Source of the DNA: an uncultured Porphyromonadaceae bacterium
GTDB taxonomy: Bacteria > Bacteroidota > Bacteroidia > Bacteroidales > Coprobacteraceae
Direction: 5' to 3'
DNA length: 34,638 nucleotides
Assembly: GCA_900545915.1 (NCBI GenBank)
Contig: URAV01000038.1
Span: 1 to 34,638 of the forward strand
Below are positions 1 to 8,579 of this stretch, in pieces. The translations under genes and the position numbers were made by a program. The number at the start of each line of letters is the position of its first letter. Within the stretch, counting starts at the first letter, position 1. A model generated the notes under the pieces. It had not been told where the DNA came from. It saw only the letters and a list, made by a program, of their open reading frames with translations, and did no database searches.

Positions 1-7
1 CGATTTT

Positions 8-59
8 AGAGAGAGAGGGATACGATAAAGGATCGAACCCCTCTCTCTCTTTTTTGTTT
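8..59 (+). terminator. Rho-independent terminator of an upstream gene
   Basis: A perfect 12-bp stem pairs 8-19 (alternating AG ending in GGG) with 39-50 (CCC followed by CT repeats), and a T-rich run follows at 50-59. The 19-nt loop contains a smaller 4-bp helix (23-26 with 32-35). The T-run lies only on the plus-strand side, so this ends a plus-strand gene located to the left of the window and isolates the nuo cluster from upstream transcription. Confidence 0.85.
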
Positions 60-639
60 TGAGTCCTTCCCCGCATACATCCCCATTGCTTACCTTGTCC
101 GATAAAGATAAAAATAGCATAAAAAACAAAAGTATTTTTTATGCTGACTTATATGACTTGTTTCAAGCCCGATTGAATTTTACTTGTTCTGCTTTTGGGG
201 GAAATTAATGCGAGCTCTTATATCAAAGTGTTATTATAACTCTTTTAACTATGTTAATTGAATCTTTCATACTGTTTCAAAGTGTCAATTTGTTAGCTCC
301 TGTTGCTTTTTGTTGAATTATTTTGTTACTTTTTCCGTGTGTCTTATAAAAATGTTCTATAAGTCGCAACAAAATGTCTGATTTGGATTTTTCTCAATCT
401 CTTTAGAAAATTTCCATTTAAATAATTTGCATTGCGATTTTTTATTGTGTTACTTTGAATGCTCATTTGGAGGACCACCTTGATTTGAGGTATTCTATGA
501 GTATTATTTGTACTACGGAATAAGGTTCTATAGGGTATATTTTACGGTATCTGATGCAATTTGCTTAAGATTAGGTATTATACCCGTCTTGTTGTTGTTG
601 AGTGTGGAATAGAGGATAGAATAATAACTAATTAGATAT
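60..639 (+). other. Long AT-rich upstream region of the nuo cluster
   Basis: This stretch of 580 bp has no credible gene. It contains one possible Bacteroidetes promoter (426-457). It also has a 7-bp perfect inverted repeat, GGGTATA at 533-539 with TATACCC at 579-585, which would lie in the 5' leader of the transcript if that promoter is used. A sequence around 165-190 faintly resembles the left end of the dispersed repeat found elsewhere in the window, but it is too degenerate to call. Nothing else recognisable is seen. Confidence 0.5.
426..457 (+). promoter_or_regulatory. Possible Bacteroidetes promoter for the nuo-atp cluster
   Basis: TTTG at 426-429 is followed after 20 nt by TTACTTTG at 450-457, which matches the TAnnTTTG -7 consensus except at one position. 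The spacing is right. It would give a leader of about 175 nt before nuoA. Other near matches exist in this AT-rich region (for example TATATTTT at 536-543), so the choice is tentative. Confidence 0.3.
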
Positions 640-990
640 ATGAATTTAGCATTATTTGTCGTTGTTTTTATTACCGGGATCACTTTAGTGGCTGCAGCTA
701 TGGCCATTGCCGGTTTAATTTCTCCGCGATCATTTAATTCTCAGAAAGGTGAAGCTTATGAATGCGGTATCCCTACTCGGGGAACCTCTTGGATGCAGTT
801 TAAAGCAGGGTATTATCTGTTTGCAATCCTTTTTTTGATGTTTGATGTGGAAACGGTATTTTTGTTTCCTTGGGCAGTAATAGTAAGAGATTTGGGAGTT
901 GCCGGACTAATGAGTGTTTTGTTTTTCTTAGTGATCCTTGCGTTTGGTTTAGCTTATGCCTGGAGGAAAGGAGCTTTGGAATGGAAGTAA
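640..990 (+). CDS. nuoA: NADH-quinone oxidoreductase subunit A (NuoA)
   Basis: This is a membrane subunit of respiratory complex I that helps form the quinone-access region next to NuoH. The 116-residue protein has three hydrophobic helices (roughly 4-30, 57-82 and 86-108). It has the family loop with the YECG motif and the acidic FDVE segment around residues 69-72, both hallmarks of NuoA/ND3. Length is normal for the family. It is the first gene of the cluster, and its last 10 bases overlap the start of nuoB, which indicates translational coupling. The ATG at 640 is the only start that preserves the first helix. Confidence 0.95.
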   Translation: MNLALFVVVFITGITLVAAAMAIAGLISPRSFNSQKGEAYECGIPTRGTSWMQFKAGYYLFAILFLMFDVETVFLFPWAVIVRDLGVAGLMSVLFFLVILAFGLAYAWRKGALEWK

Positions 991-1568
991 AAATAAAATC
1001 GATGAAGTATGAAGACTTCAAAGACAATGAGTATATTGAACAATTGGTTAAAAAATTGCATGAAGGCGGTGTCAATGTGGTTGTCGGTAGCCTTGATGAA
1101 GCAATTAATTGGGGGCGATCCAATTCGTTATGGCCTCTTACGTTTGCAACCAGCTGTTGCGGGATTGAATTTATGTCGGTCGGGGCAGCCCGTTATGATA
1201 TGGCCCGTTTCGGTTTCGAGGTAGCTCGAGCAAGTCCTCGTCAGGCCGATTTTATTATGGTTGCCGGAACTATTGTTCACAAAATGGCCCCAGTACTGAA
1301 ACGTTTGTATGATCAGATGGCAGAGCCGAAATATGTAATTGCTGTCGGTGGTTGTGCCGTTTCGGGAGGTCCTTTTAAAAATTCATATCATGTTTTAAAA
1401 GGGGTTGAAGAGATTCTTCCGGTTGATGTTTATATACCCGGTTGTCCTCCTCGTCCTGAGGCTTTGTTATACGGAATGATGCAATTGCAACGGAAATTGA
1501 AAGTTGAGAAATTCTTCGGAGGAGTGAACCGTCAGGAAGAGAAACCGAAAGATTTTGATGAAGAATAA
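981..1568 (+). CDS. nuoB: NADH-quinone oxidoreductase subunit B (NuoB)
   Basis: This peripheral-arm subunit carries the terminal iron-sulfur cluster N2, which passes electrons to quinone. The 195-residue protein has the adjacent cysteines C59-C60 in a TSCCGIEFM context, C125 in GGCAVSGGP and C155 in IPGCPPRPE. These are the four N2 ligands of the family. The start at 981 is preferred over upstream in-frame codons because it follows a purine-rich GGAGGAAAGGAG ribosome-binding stretch (962-973) and gives the standard N terminus. It overlaps nuoA by 10 bp and nuoCD by about 11 bp. Confidence 0.95.
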   Translation: MEVKIKSMKYEDFKDNEYIEQLVKKLHEGGVNVVVGSLDEAINWGRSNSLWPLTFATSCCGIEFMSVGAARYDMARFGFEVARASPRQADFIMVAGTIVHKMAPVLKRLYDQMAEPKYVIAVGGCAVSGGPFKNSYHVLKGVEEILPVDVYIPGCPPRPEALLYGMMQLQRKLKVEKFFGGVNRQEEKPKDFDEE

Positions 1569-3216
1569 TGATAATAGAATTCGATTCATGGGAAATATAC
1601 AAGAAAAAATAGGCGCTTTTTTACCTGAGGCGATTTTTGAGGAAGGTCAGTACCTTACTGTTTCGGTTCCCGCCGATAAATTGAATGCTCTATGCCGCTT
1701 TTTGCATGATGATAAAGATCTGCAGTTTGATAATTTGGTATCTCTAATCGGAATGGATTGGGGAGAGACACTTGGTGTAGTGTATTATTTGAACTCGACG
1801 AAATATAATCATTGGGTAATTTTAAAAGTAGAAACCTCTGATAAAGAGAATCCTCTTTTATATACTGTATCCGATATTTGGAAAAATGCCGAATTAAATG
1901 AACGTGAGGTTTATGACTTTTTCGGTATCCGTTTTATAAATCATCCGGATATGCGGCATTTGTTTTTGCGTGAAGATTGGATCGGTTTTCCTTTCCGTAA
2001 GGATTATGATGCTAATCCGGAGATTAATCCTATCCCTACGGAAAATGAATCATGCAGTGTTGATACAGTTTCTTTGCGGAAAGATGCAGAAGGTCGGATC
2101 ATAGAGGAGAAGCGGAAAGTTTTTCAGGATAATGATTATATAGTGAATATCGGTCCTCAGCATCCTGCGACACATGGTGTATTGCGTTTTCAAACAGCAT
2201 TGGACGGTGAGACAATTAAAAAAATTGATGTTCATTGTGGATATATTCATCGAGGAATTGAGAAGATGTGGGAAAGTATGACTTATCCGCAAACTCTTCA
2301 TTTGACAGATCGTCTTGATTATCTCTCGGCTCATAACAATCGTCATGCTCTTTGTATGTGTATCGAGGAGGCTATGCAGTTAGAAGTCCCTCAGCGTGCA
2401 ATATATATTCGTACAATGATGGATGAACTGATGCGTTTATCTTCTCACTTATTGTTCTTTGCAACTATGTGCATGGATTTAGGTGCATTGACTGCATTTT
2501 TCTATGGGTTTAGAGAACGAGAGAAGATTCTGGATATTTTTGAGGATACATGTGGTGCTCGTATGACGATGAACTATAATGTTATCGGAGGGGTAATAGC
2601 AGATATTCATCCTGATTTTCAACGTAAGGTCAAAGAATTTATAAAGGAGATGCCTGCTCGGTTGAAAGAATATCATGAAGTCTTTTCTGGAAATGTGATA
2701 GCACAGAACCGTCTGAAAGGAGTAGGTTTCTTGAGTCGGGAAGATGCTATTAATTATGGTGTGACAGGGCCTTCCGGTCGAGGATCGGGATGGGCGTGCG
2801 ATGTTCGGAAGAGATCTCCATACGCTGCTTATGATAAGGTTCAGTTCGATGAAGTTTTATATAATGAAGGAGATTCATACGCTCGTTATATGGTACGTAT
2901 GAAAGAGATTGAACAGTCCTTACATATATTGGAACAATTGGTAGATAATATTCCGGAAGGTGATTATCTGGCTAAGACAAAACCTATTATTAAAGTTCCG
3001 GAAGGTCGTTACTTTAAGGAAGTCGAAGCTGCTCGTGGAGCTTTTGGTATTTACCTTGAAAGTCGTGGTGATAAGTTCCCTTATCGCCTTAAAGTTAATT
3101 CTCCGGGATTCAATCTGGTTGGAGCTGTTGATCACATGACTCGCGGGTCTAAAATAGCCGACTTGATTGCTATTGGTGGATCGTTAGATTATGTTGTACC
3201 CGATATTGACAGATAA
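1558..3216 (+). CDS. nuoC: Fused NADH-quinone oxidoreductase subunits C and D (NuoCD)
   Basis: This is a single 552-residue chain. Residues about 12-160 are the NuoC (30-kDa) domain, ending in the signature LNEREVYDFFGI and HLFLREDWIGFPFRKDY. Residues about 195-552 are the NuoD (49-kDa) domain, containing GPQHPATHG (about 199-207) and RLDYLSAH. The His and Tyr in these motifs correspond to the quinone-headgroup ligands of the family. The two are joined by a 30-residue charged linker. C-D fusion is usual in Bacteroidota and some proteobacteria. The ATG at 1558 overlaps the nuoB stop; an ATG at 1588 (starting MGNIQEK) is an equally plausible start and would remove 10 residues. Confidence 0.93.
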   Translation: MKNNDNRIRFMGNIQEKIGAFLPEAIFEEGQYLTVSVPADKLNALCRFLHDDKDLQFDNLVSLIGMDWGETLGVVYYLNSTKYNHWVILKVETSDKENPLLYTVSDIWKNAELNEREVYDFFGIRFINHPDMRHLFLREDWIGFPFRKDYDANPEINPIPTENESCSVDTVSLRKDAEGRIIEEKRKVFQDNDYIVNIGPQHPATHGVLRFQTALDGETIKKIDVHCGYIHRGIEKMWESMTYPQTLHLTDRLDYLSAHNNRHALCMCIEEAMQLEVPQRAIYIRTMMDELMRLSSHLLFFATMCMDLGALTAFFYGFREREKILDIFEDTCGARMTMNYNVIGGVIADIHPDFQRKVKEFIKEMPARLKEYHEVFSGNVIAQNRLKGVGFLSREDAINYGVTGPSGRGSGWACDVRKRSPYAAYDKVQFDEVLYNEGDSYARYMVRMKEIEQSLHILEQLVDNIPEGDYLAKTKPIIKVPEGRYFKEVEAARGAFGIYLESRGDKFPYRLKVNSPGFNLVGAVDHMTRGSKIADLIAIGGSLDYVVPDIDR

Positions 3217-3251
3217 ACCGAATTTATAAACTTATATAATTGAAATATATC

Positions 3252-4328
3252 ATGTTCGATTTTTCAGTAGTTACTCATTGGATAGATACACTGTTGCGGC
3301 AATGGTTGCCGGAGTGGGGAGCTCTCCTTATTGAATTTGTGCTGGTAGGAGTTGTTTTGCTTTTACTTTACGCGGTTATTGCTCTTGTATTGATTTATGC
3401 CGAACGTAAGGTATGTGCATTCTTCCAATGTCGTTTAGGTCCGAATCGGGTAGGGCCTTATGGAATATTCCAGAGTGTAGCCGATATGCTCAAGATTCTT
3501 ATCAAGGAGTTGATAGAAATTAAACATATAGATAGATTTTTATTCAATCTTGCACCGTTTTTAGTAATTCTTTCTTCTATGCTGGCCTTTGGCTGTATGC
3601 CATTCGGCAAAGGATTGATAGCTATTGATTTTAATATTGGTGTATTCTTTATTATGGCAGTCTCTTCGATCGGTGTGTTGGGTATTTTATTGGCCGGCTG
3701 GTCTAGTAATAATAAATTTACGCTGATCGGAGCTATGCGAAGCGGAGCTCAGATGATTAGTTATGAGTTGTCTATCGGTCTTTCAATGTTGACTGTCGTT
3801 GTGTTTGCCGGCACTATGCAGACATCGGGTATTATTGAAGCTCAAAATAGGGGGTGGTTTTTATTTACAGGACATATTCCCATGTTGGTGGCTTTTATTA
3901 TTTATCTAATTGCTGGAACGGCTGAAACAAATCGTGGACCGTTTGACTTGCCTGAAGCAGAATCGGAGTTGACGGCAGGTTACCATACCGAATATTCAGG
4001 TATTCATTTCGGTTTTTATTATTTGGCCGAATATCTGAATATGTTTATTGTTTCCGGTATTGCCAGTTTATTGTTTTTAGGCGGTTGGATGCCTTTCCAT
4101 ATTGGCGGTTGGGATGCTTTTAACCAGGTTATGGATTATATTCCTTCTGTGATATGGTTCTTTGGAAAAACAGCGGTAGTGATGTTTATTATTATGTGGT
4201 TTAAATGGACATTCCCCCGTTTGCGTATTGATCAGTTGCTTCATCTGGAGTGGAAATACCTGGTTCCGATAGGGCTGATTAATCTGTTGGTTATGACTTT
4301 AGTTGTCGTATTCGGCTTACATTTTTGA
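3252..4328 (+). CDS. nuoH: NADH-quinone oxidoreductase subunit H (NuoH)
   Basis: This integral membrane subunit connects the quinone site to the proton-pumping arm. The 358-residue protein has about eight transmembrane helices. It carries AERKVCAFFQCRLGPNRVGPYG near residues 50-70 and the strongly conserved cytoplasmic acidic loop with PFDLPEAESEL and AGYHTEYSG, both diagnostic of NuoH/ND1. An in-frame TTG at 3240 would add four residues; the ATG at 3252 is preferred. It is the last nuo gene before the ATP synthase block; only 47 bp separate it from atpD, with no hairpin terminator. Confidence 0.94.
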   Translation: MFDFSVVTHWIDTLLRQWLPEWGALLIEFVLVGVVLLLLYAVIALVLIYAERKVCAFFQCRLGPNRVGPYGIFQSVADMLKILIKELIEIKHIDRFLFNLAPFLVILSSMLAFGCMPFGKGLIAIDFNIGVFFIMAVSSIGVLGILLAGWSSNNKFTLIGAMRSGAQMISYELSIGLSMLTVVVFAGTMQTSGIIEAQNRGWFLFTGHIPMLVAFIIYLIAGTAETNRGPFDLPEAESELTAGYHTEYSGIHFGFYYLAEYLNMFIVSGIASLLFLGGWMPFHIGGWDAFNQVMDYIPSVIWFFGKTAVVMFIIMWFKWTFPRLRIDQLLHLEWKYLVPIGLINLLVMTLVVVFGLHF

Positions 4329-4375
4329 TTAAATAACGGTTTGTCGCTATATATAAACAGTTAAAAAGATGAATT

Positions 4376-5887
4376 ATGAGAGATAAATTTGGATATATAA
4401 CACAGGTTATCGGTCCGGTTGTCGATGTTGCGTTCGAAGGGGAGGATAATGAATTGCCTCCTATTTATTCTGCTTTGAAAATCGAACGTGAAGACTCTAC
4501 CGATCTTATTGTGGAAGTAGAACAGCATATCGGGGAAAATACCGTTCGCTGCGTAGCTATGGACACTACCGACGGATTAAGACGCGGCATGAAAGTAATT
4601 GACTTGCAACGTCCGTTGGCTATGCCTACAGGCTCTCAGATCAAAGGTCGTCTGATGAATGTTATTGGAGAAACGATTGATCATCTTCCGAATCTTGATT
4701 ATAAAGACGTACAACCAATTCATCGTCCGGCTCCCGCTTTTGAGGATTTGTCTATCAATACAGAATTCCTTTATACAGGAATAAAGGTTATTGATTTGCT
4801 TGAACCTTATTCGAAAGGAGGTAAAATCGGATTGTTCGGTGGTGCAGGTGTCGGAAAAACTGTGTTGATCATGGAAATGATCAATAATATAGCAAAGGGT
4901 CATAATGGATTTTCTGTTTTTGCCGGTGTCGGAGAACGTACTCGTGAAGGAAACGATTTACTTCGTGAAATGATCGAATCGGGAGTTATTAATTATGGCG
5001 ACGAATTCAAGACAGAGATGGAAAAAGGAAACTGGGATTTGTCTAAAGTCGATATGGAGAAATTGAATAGTTCTCAGGCTTCTTTGGTCTTTGGACAGAT
5101 GAATGAACCTCCCGGAGCTCGTTTACGTGTCGCTTTGTCTGGATTGACCGTTGCAGAACAGTTTCGCGATTCGAATGAAGGAGGAAAAGAAATACTTTTC
5201 TTCATTGATAATATATTCCGTTTTACACAAGCCGGCTCAGAAGTTTCTGCATTATTGGGACGTATGCCTTCTGCTGTGGGTTATCAGCCGACATTAGCTT
5301 CTGAGATGGGTGCTTTGCAAGAACGTATTACTTCGACGAAGACCGGTTCTATAACTTCTGTACAGGCTATATACGTGCCGGCAGATGATTTGACAGACCC
5401 TGCTCCGGCGACGACATTCAGCTTCTTGGATGCTACTACGGTGTTAAGTCGTAAGATTACCGAGTTGGGAATTTATCCGGCTGTAGATCCTTTGGAATCT
5501 ACTTCTCGTATTCTTGATCCGCTGATTATCGGTGAAGATCATTATAATACGGCTCAGGCAGTGAAACAGTTATTGCAACATTATAATGAGTTGCAAGATA
5601 TTATTGCCATCATGGGTGTGGATGAATTGTCGGATGACGATAAGCTGGTAGTAAATCGTGCTCGTCGTGCGCAGAGATTTTTGTCCCAGCCTTTCCATGT
5701 TGCTGAGCAATTTACCGGTATTCCCGGAGTGATGGTTCCTTTAGAGGAGACTATACGTGGATTCAAGATGATTTTGAATGGGGAAATGGATAAGTACCCT
5801 GAACAGGCTTTCATGAACGTCGGTACGATTGATGAAGCTATCGCTAAGGGTGAAAAGATGATGAAAGAGGCTAAGGAAAATAAATAA
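4376..5887 (+). CDS. atpD: F1Fo ATP synthase subunit beta (AtpD)
   Basis: This is the catalytic nucleotide-binding subunit of the F1 head. The 503-residue protein has the Walker A loop GGAGVGKT at 155-162 and the catalytic glutamate in GVGERTREGNDL (E187). It also has the GQMNEPPGARLRVALSGLT segment and the ALLGRMPSAVGYQPTLASEMG block. Residues about 204-233 form a charged insertion relative to the E. coli protein, between the GERTREGNDL helix and QASLVFGQMNEPPG; I recall such an insertion as common in Bacteroidota. It is the first gene of the embedded atp operon and begins 47 bp after nuoH. Confidence 0.96.
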   Translation: MRDKFGYITQVIGPVVDVAFEGEDNELPPIYSALKIEREDSTDLIVEVEQHIGENTVRCVAMDTTDGLRRGMKVIDLQRPLAMPTGSQIKGRLMNVIGETIDHLPNLDYKDVQPIHRPAPAFEDLSINTEFLYTGIKVIDLLEPYSKGGKIGLFGGAGVGKTVLIMEMINNIAKGHNGFSVFAGVGERTREGNDLLREMIESGVINYGDEFKTEMEKGNWDLSKVDMEKLNSSQASLVFGQMNEPPGARLRVALSGLTVAEQFRDSNEGGKEILFFIDNIFRFTQAGSEVSALLGRMPSAVGYQPTLASEMGALQERITSTKTGSITSVQAIYVPADDLTDPAPATTFSFLDATTVLSRKITELGIYPAVDPLESTSRILDPLIIGEDHYNTAQAVKQLLQHYNELQDIIAIMGVDELSDDDKLVVNRARRAQRFLSQPFHVAEQFTGIPGVMVPLEETIRGFKMILNGEMDKYPEQAFMNVGTIDEAIAKGEKMMKEAKENK

Positions 5888-5895
5888 GTGATACT

Positions 5896-6129
5896 ATGAA
5901 TCTCGAGATTATTTCTTCAGAAGGAATCGTATTTCGAGGAGAGGTGACCAAGGTTACTTTTCCCGGAGAACTAGGATCGTTTACTGTATTGGAGGATCAT
6001 GCTTCTTTACTCTCGACATTAGTGTCGGGGGTAATTGAATACGAGACTGGTGGAGAATTGAAGACAGTCGATATAGATGGTGGATTTGTAGATGTAAATA
6101 ATAACCGGATCGCCGTTTGCCTTCGTTAA
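5896..6129 (+). CDS. atpC: F1Fo ATP synthase subunit epsilon, short form (AtpC)
   Basis: This is the F1 stalk subunit. The 77-residue protein matches only the N-terminal beta-sandwich domain: it starts NLEIISSEGIVFRGEV, contains FPGELGSFTVLEDHASLLS, and ends after the strand DIDGGFVDVNNNRIAVCLR. The two-helix C-terminal domain found in the roughly 130-residue proteins of many bacteria, which can inhibit ATP hydrolysis, is absent. The stop codon at 6127-6129 is followed by atpB rather than by leftover coding sequence, so this looks like a native short form and not a frameshift. Short epsilon subunits are common in Bacteroidota. It begins 8 bp after atpD. Confidence 0.92.
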   Translation: MNLEIISSEGIVFRGEVTKVTFPGELGSFTVLEDHASLLSTLVSGVIEYETGGELKTVDIDGGFVDVNNNRIAVCLR

Positions 6130-6173
6130 AGGGAAACAGAGTCTGGCAGGTCTATTGCAAAAGAGAAAAAGAA

Positions 6174-7220
6174 ATGAAGCATACTTTAATATATTGGATG
6201 GGATTACTGCTCTTCTTGTTTATGCCTTTCGTGGCATCTGCATCGGAAGAGGAAGAACCGTTCAATGCCAAAGAAACGATCTTTGAGCATTTGCTTGATA
6301 ATTACGGATGGGAAATCCCTTTCTCTCATAGTCGCATGGCATTGCCGGTGATTGTTCGTGATTATAAGGGTGATTGGTCGATTTTCAACTCTAAACGGTT
6401 GGAAGAAGGGAATATTTATAATGGATATTTTATAGCTCAAGACGGAGATTATAAGGGTAAAATCGTAGGACTTGATGCTTCGGGAAAAGAATATCGACCT
6501 TTTGATATATCCATTACGAAAAATGTAATGGCGCTTTTTATAACTGCTTTGGTGATGTTTTTATTGTTTTTCCCGTTAGCTCGGTGGTATAAGAAACATC
6601 CTTACAAAGCTCCGCGTCGTTGGTTAGGATCGTTAGAATTTGTTGTAGATATGATTTATAAAGATATGATAAAGCCGATTTTAGGGCCGGATGCAAGGCG
6701 TTTTGCTCCTTATCTGCTTACTCTCTTTTTCTTTATACTTTGTATCAATATTTTGGGTATGATCGTTATATTCCCGGGAGGTGCAAACTTGTCTGGAAAT
6801 ATTTCAATTACTCTTGTATTGGCGGTTTGTACGTTTTTGGCAGTGAATCTTTTCGGTACAAAACATTATTGGAAAGATCTGTTTTGGCCGGAGGTGCCGA
6901 TGTGGATGAAATGTCCGGTTCCTTTGATGCCCGTTATCGAGATATTCGGGGTATTTACAAAACCGGTTGCATTGATGATTCGTCTGTTTGCTAATATGCT
7001 GGGAGGACATCTTATCGTATTGGTGTTGATTTCTCTTATTTTTATATTCGGAACTATGGGAACTGCAGTTTTGGGAGGAACGACGGTTTTATCAGTTGCT
7101 TTTTCCCTTTTCATGAATCTGTTGCATTTCCTTATTTGTTTTATTCAAGCTTATGTTTTCACCATGTTATCTACCATATTTATCAGTTTGGCACGTGTAC
7201 GAGGTGAAGAAAAACAATAA
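6174..7220 (+). CDS. atpB: F1Fo ATP synthase subunit a (AtpB)
   Basis: This Fo stator membrane subunit forms the half-channels for the coupling ion. The 348-residue protein begins with an apparent signal peptide (about residues 1-23, ending SASEEEE). A periplasmic segment of about 90 residues follows, then five or six transmembrane helices. The conserved motif IRLFANMLGGHL near residue 280 contains the essential arginine that faces the c-ring, and a C-terminal helix carries FIQAYVFTMLSTIFIS. The ATG at 6174 (MKHTLIY) is chosen because a longer in-frame extension would overlap atpC and lack family similarity. It lies 44 bp after atpC. Confidence 0.94.
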   Translation: MKHTLIYWMGLLLFLFMPFVASASEEEEPFNAKETIFEHLLDNYGWEIPFSHSRMALPVIVRDYKGDWSIFNSKRLEEGNIYNGYFIAQDGDYKGKIVGLDASGKEYRPFDISITKNVMALFITALVMFLLFFPLARWYKKHPYKAPRRWLGSLEFVVDMIYKDMIKPILGPDARRFAPYLLTLFFFILCINILGMIVIFPGGANLSGNISITLVLAVCTFLAVNLFGTKHYWKDLFWPEVPMWMKCPVPLMPVIEIFGVFTKPVALMIRLFANMLGGHLIVLVLISLIFIFGTMGTAVLGGTTVLSVAFSLFMNLLHFLICFIQAYVFTMLSTIFISLARVRGEEKQ

Positions 7221-7262
7221 TTACGAAAAAGAATTAATGTATAACTTTAAAATTAAAACGTT

Positions 7263-7517
7263 ATGTTAGGAATGATTTTATTACAAGCAGCTGCCGGTGC
7301 AGGTTTAGCAAAAATCGGAGCATGTATAGGTGCTGGTATTGCAGCAATCGGTGCAGGTTTGGGTATTGGTAAGATCGGATCTTCTGCCATGGAGTCTATT
7401 GCCCGTCAACCGGAATCATCTAACGATATTCGTGCGAACATGATCGTGATTGCCGCTTTGGTCGAAGGTGTGGCTTTGTTTGCTATTATTGTTTGTTTGT
7501 TAGCGATATTTTTATAA
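7263..7517 (+). CDS. atpE: F1Fo ATP synthase subunit c (AtpE)
   Basis: This is the rotor-ring proteolipid. The 84-residue protein forms two hydrophobic helices joined by the polar loop ARQPE (47-51). The ion-binding carboxylate is E68 in ALVEGVALF. The first helix is rich in glycine and alanine (AGIAAIGAGLGIG). Compared with sodium-binding c subunits such as that of Ilyobacter, the helix-1 Gln position is Ile (I35) and the Ser-Thr pair after the Glu is Gly-Val, so the sodium ligand set is missing. This suggests proton coupling. Confidence 0.95.
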   Translation: MLGMILLQAAAGAGLAKIGACIGAGIAAIGAGLGIGKIGSSAMESIARQPESSNDIRANMIVIAALVEGVALFAIIVCLLAIFL

Positions 7518-7523
7518 TAAGCT

Positions 7524-8021
7524 ATGGAACTGTTTAAGCCCGAATTCGGGCTGGTGTTCTGGATGTTTTTTGTATTTGTGGTTCTTTTTGCCATACTTGC
7601 AAAATACGCGTGGCCTTATATTATTCGGAGTATTGATGACCGAGCCGATCTCATAGACAAAGGAGTCGAATATGCTCAAGATGCAAAAGCTCAGTTAGAA
7701 AAGGCTACGGAGAACGCACAGTCCTTATTGGCAGAAGCTCAACGTCAGCAAATGGATATTATACGAGAAGCGACGCAGATGAAGTCTCAGATTATTGAAG
7801 AGGCTAAAAAAGCGGCTTCCGTAGAGGCCAAGAAAGTGATGGATGCTGCTGCCTTGTCGATCGAGCAAGCTCGTAAAGAGTCAGAACAACAGTTCCGTAC
7901 CGAAGTCAGTGCATTTGCTTTACAAATTGCTGAAAAATTGATGCGGAAAGAGTTGTCGAATGATAAGACTCAGATTGAGATGATCGACAAACTACTGAAT
8001 GATATTGAGAACAAAAACTAA
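7524..8021 (+). CDS. atpF: F1Fo ATP synthase subunit b (AtpF)
   Basis: This is the peripheral stalk subunit. The 165-residue protein has a single N-terminal membrane helix (about residues 8-30, starting FGLVFWMFFVFVVLFAILAK). A long, highly charged alpha-helical region (about 38-140) rich in Ala, Glu, Gln and Lys follows, typical of the right-handed coiled coil. The C-terminal part, FALQIAEKLMRKELSNDKTQ, matches the family delta-binding end. Length is normal. It follows atpE by 6 bp and precedes atpH by 6 bp. Confidence 0.94.
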   Translation: MELFKPEFGLVFWMFFVFVVLFAILAKYAWPYIIRSIDDRADLIDKGVEYAQDAKAQLEKATENAQSLLAEAQRQQMDIIREATQMKSQIIEEAKKAASVEAKKVMDAAALSIEQARKESEQQFRTEVSAFALQIAEKLMRKELSNDKTQIEMIDKLLNDIENKN

Positions 8022-8027
8022 AAGAAC

Positions 8028-8579
8028 ATGGACGAGGGGCTGATTTCACGTAGGTATGCTAAAGCCTTGCTTAAATTTGCACAGGATCGCGGAACTACGG
8101 ACCAGATATATGAGGAGGTAAAGAAGTTTGAAGAGAACTTTGTCTCGCATCCTGAGTTGCAGAAAGCGTTGTTGAATCCGGTGCTTTCCGCAAAGGATAA
8201 AGAGAGTCTCCTTGCTGCTGCCGTCGGTGTGGCTCCGGGAGAAGACTACCTTCGTTTTGTTCGTTTAGTAATCCATAACCGGCGTGAAGCATATATTCGG
8301 CCGATTTGCCTGATGTATCAGGAACTTTATCGGGAGTTGAAACAGATAGCTCAGGTTCGTATTATTACGGCAATGGAGTTGAATAAAGAGGCGATCGATA
8401 AAATCAAAACGCTGATTCTGCAGAAAGCAGGACATGAGGTCGAATTTATTCATGAAATAGATCCTTCTATTATCGGGGGATTTATCGTGAGGGTCGATTC
8501 TATGCAATTAGATGCTTCCGTAAATAAGGAACTTAAATTATTGCGTTTAAAATTACTAAACAGCAAAAAGCAATTATGA
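8028..8579 (+). CDS. atpH: F1Fo ATP synthase subunit delta (AtpH)
   Basis: This subunit joins the peripheral stalk to the top of F1. The 183-residue protein begins MDEGLISRRYAKALLKFA, the standard OSCP/delta start. It has the six-helix N-terminal domain (about 5-105) and ends with the family motif IIGGFIVRVDSMQLDASV near residues 148-165. Its TGA stop overlaps the atpA start codon as ATGA (8576-8579), which implies coupled translation. Confidence 0.94.
   Translation: MDEGLISRRYAKALLKFAQDRGTTDQIYEEVKKFEENFVSHPELQKALLNPVLSAKDKESLLAAAVGVAPGEDYLRFVRLVIHNRREAYIRPICLMYQELYRELKQIAQVRIITAMELNKEAIDKIKTLILQKAGHEVEFIHEIDPSIIGGFIVRVDSMQLDASVNKELKLLRLKLLNSKKQL

Noticed and set aside
165..190. Possible degenerate left end of the dispersed repeat upstream of nuoA
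   Set aside because: Only about two thirds of 24 bases match and no other part of the element is recognisable nearby.
870..980. In-frame extension of nuoB upstream into nuoA
   Set aside because: The extension is out-of-frame nuoA coding sequence; the ATG at 981 has a good ribosome-binding stretch and the normal NuoB N terminus.
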